DNA of 5,632 bases from Candidatus Aenigmatarchaeota archaeon. Its GTDB lineage: Archaea > Aenigmatarchaeota > Aenigmatarchaeia > QMZP01 > JAFGSV01. Positions 5,476-5,632 of the stretch are shown piece by piece; the stretch's first letter is position 1, and every line of letters begins with the position of its first letter. The notes below the pieces were generated by a model. It was given only the letters and a program-made list of their open reading frames with translations. It was not told the origin of the DNA and did not search any database. The position numbers were made by a program, and so were the translations under genes. The DNA lies in NCBI GenBank assembly GCA_020343635.1, contig CP070804.1, positions 278,041-283,672 of the forward strand, given 5' to 3'.

Positions 5476-5632
5476 ATGCCCACCGGCCTCTTAGATTTAA
5501 TCATGCCTATAAGCATGAACTGGAAGAAGGTAAGGAACCCCAGGATGCCCAAGAGAACGTATTCCATCTGTATGCTGAGCCCCACGAATGAACCCAGCAC
5601 CAGCAAGAATGTAATGCCGAGGGTCGGCATTA
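5472..5632 (-). CDS. Small two-helix membrane protein, incomplete at the right edge
   Basis: An open frame reads from the right edge to a TGA at 5474-5472, whose bases overlap the TadC start as ATGA. An ATG at 5630-5628 would give a 52-aa protein beginning MPTLGITFLLVLGSF. The frame stays open to the edge, so it may equally be the C-terminus of something longer. It has two hydrophobic stretches, about residues 4-20 and 22-42, ending in a basic tail (MIKSKRPVGI), consistent with a two-helix hairpin with its end in the cytoplasm. I do not recognise a family. Position and overlap suggest a partner in the same pilus-like operon, possibly the end of a second TadC/TadB-type protein, which is inference. 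Confidence 0.7.
   Translation of the reverse strand, partial: MPTLGITFLLVLGSFVGLSIQMEYVLLGILGFLTFFQFMLIGMIKSKRPVGI
5478..5484 (-). promoter_or_regulatory. Ribosome binding site of the TadC gene
   Basis: Minus-strand GGTGGGC, with GGTG ending 5 nt before the ATG at 5475. It lies inside the 3' end of the upstream frame, which fits translational coupling. Confidence 0.55.

Noticed and set aside
1..5632. CRISPR array, insertion sequence, transposase or rRNA
   Set aside because: I saw no regularly spaced repeats, terminal inverted repeats around a transposase, or rRNA-like sequence.

Overview
The window looks archaeal. The ThrRS carries the archaeal D-Tyr-deacylase-like editing domain. There are archaeal TATA boxes, one pilus/archaellum-type TadC/FlaJ membrane protein, and a tRNA interrupted by small introns with bulge-helix-bulge (BHB) splice motifs. 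Multiple introns at non-canonical tRNA positions are known mainly from Thermoproteales-type Crenarchaeota and from small-genome lineages such as Micrarchaeota/ARMAN and nanoarchaea. I lean towards a DPANN/Micrarchaeota-like archaeon, but this is inference.

Layout, left to right. (1) Positions 1-95 hold a nested inverted repeat around a TATA-like box, and possibly the first codons of a minus-strand gene running off the left edge. (2) Positions 96-229, minus strand, are a tRNA-Gln(CTG) interrupted twice: 30 nt in the D-loop and 31 nt at the T-stem/T-loop boundary. Removing both leaves a 73-nt cloverleaf, and each junction sits in a perfect 3-4-3 BHB. (3) An AT-rich divergent promoter region separates it from thrS (plus strand, 341-2242), a complete archaeal threonyl-tRNA synthetase. 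(4) A short AT-rich unit (about 2243-2950) with its own TATA box encodes a 208-aa FHA-domain protein. It differs in composition from its neighbours and is flanked by an 11-bp direct repeat. (5) serS (minus strand, 2951-4231), a complete seryl-tRNA synthetase, has its stop codon directly against the FHA stop and a TATA box placed for a leaderless transcript. (6) A minus-strand operon end holds a TadC/GspF-type membrane platform protein (4264-5475) with a very lysine-rich N-terminus. An incomplete small hydrophobic protein lies upstream of it and overlaps it by ATGA.

Functionally the window joins translation genes (tRNA-Gln, ThrRS, SerRS) to the end of a type IV pilus-like operon, with a probable late-arriving FHA gene between the two synthetases. 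The standout is the doubly interrupted tRNA-Gln. Its introns lie outside the usual 37/38 position, so ordinary tRNA searches may miss it.
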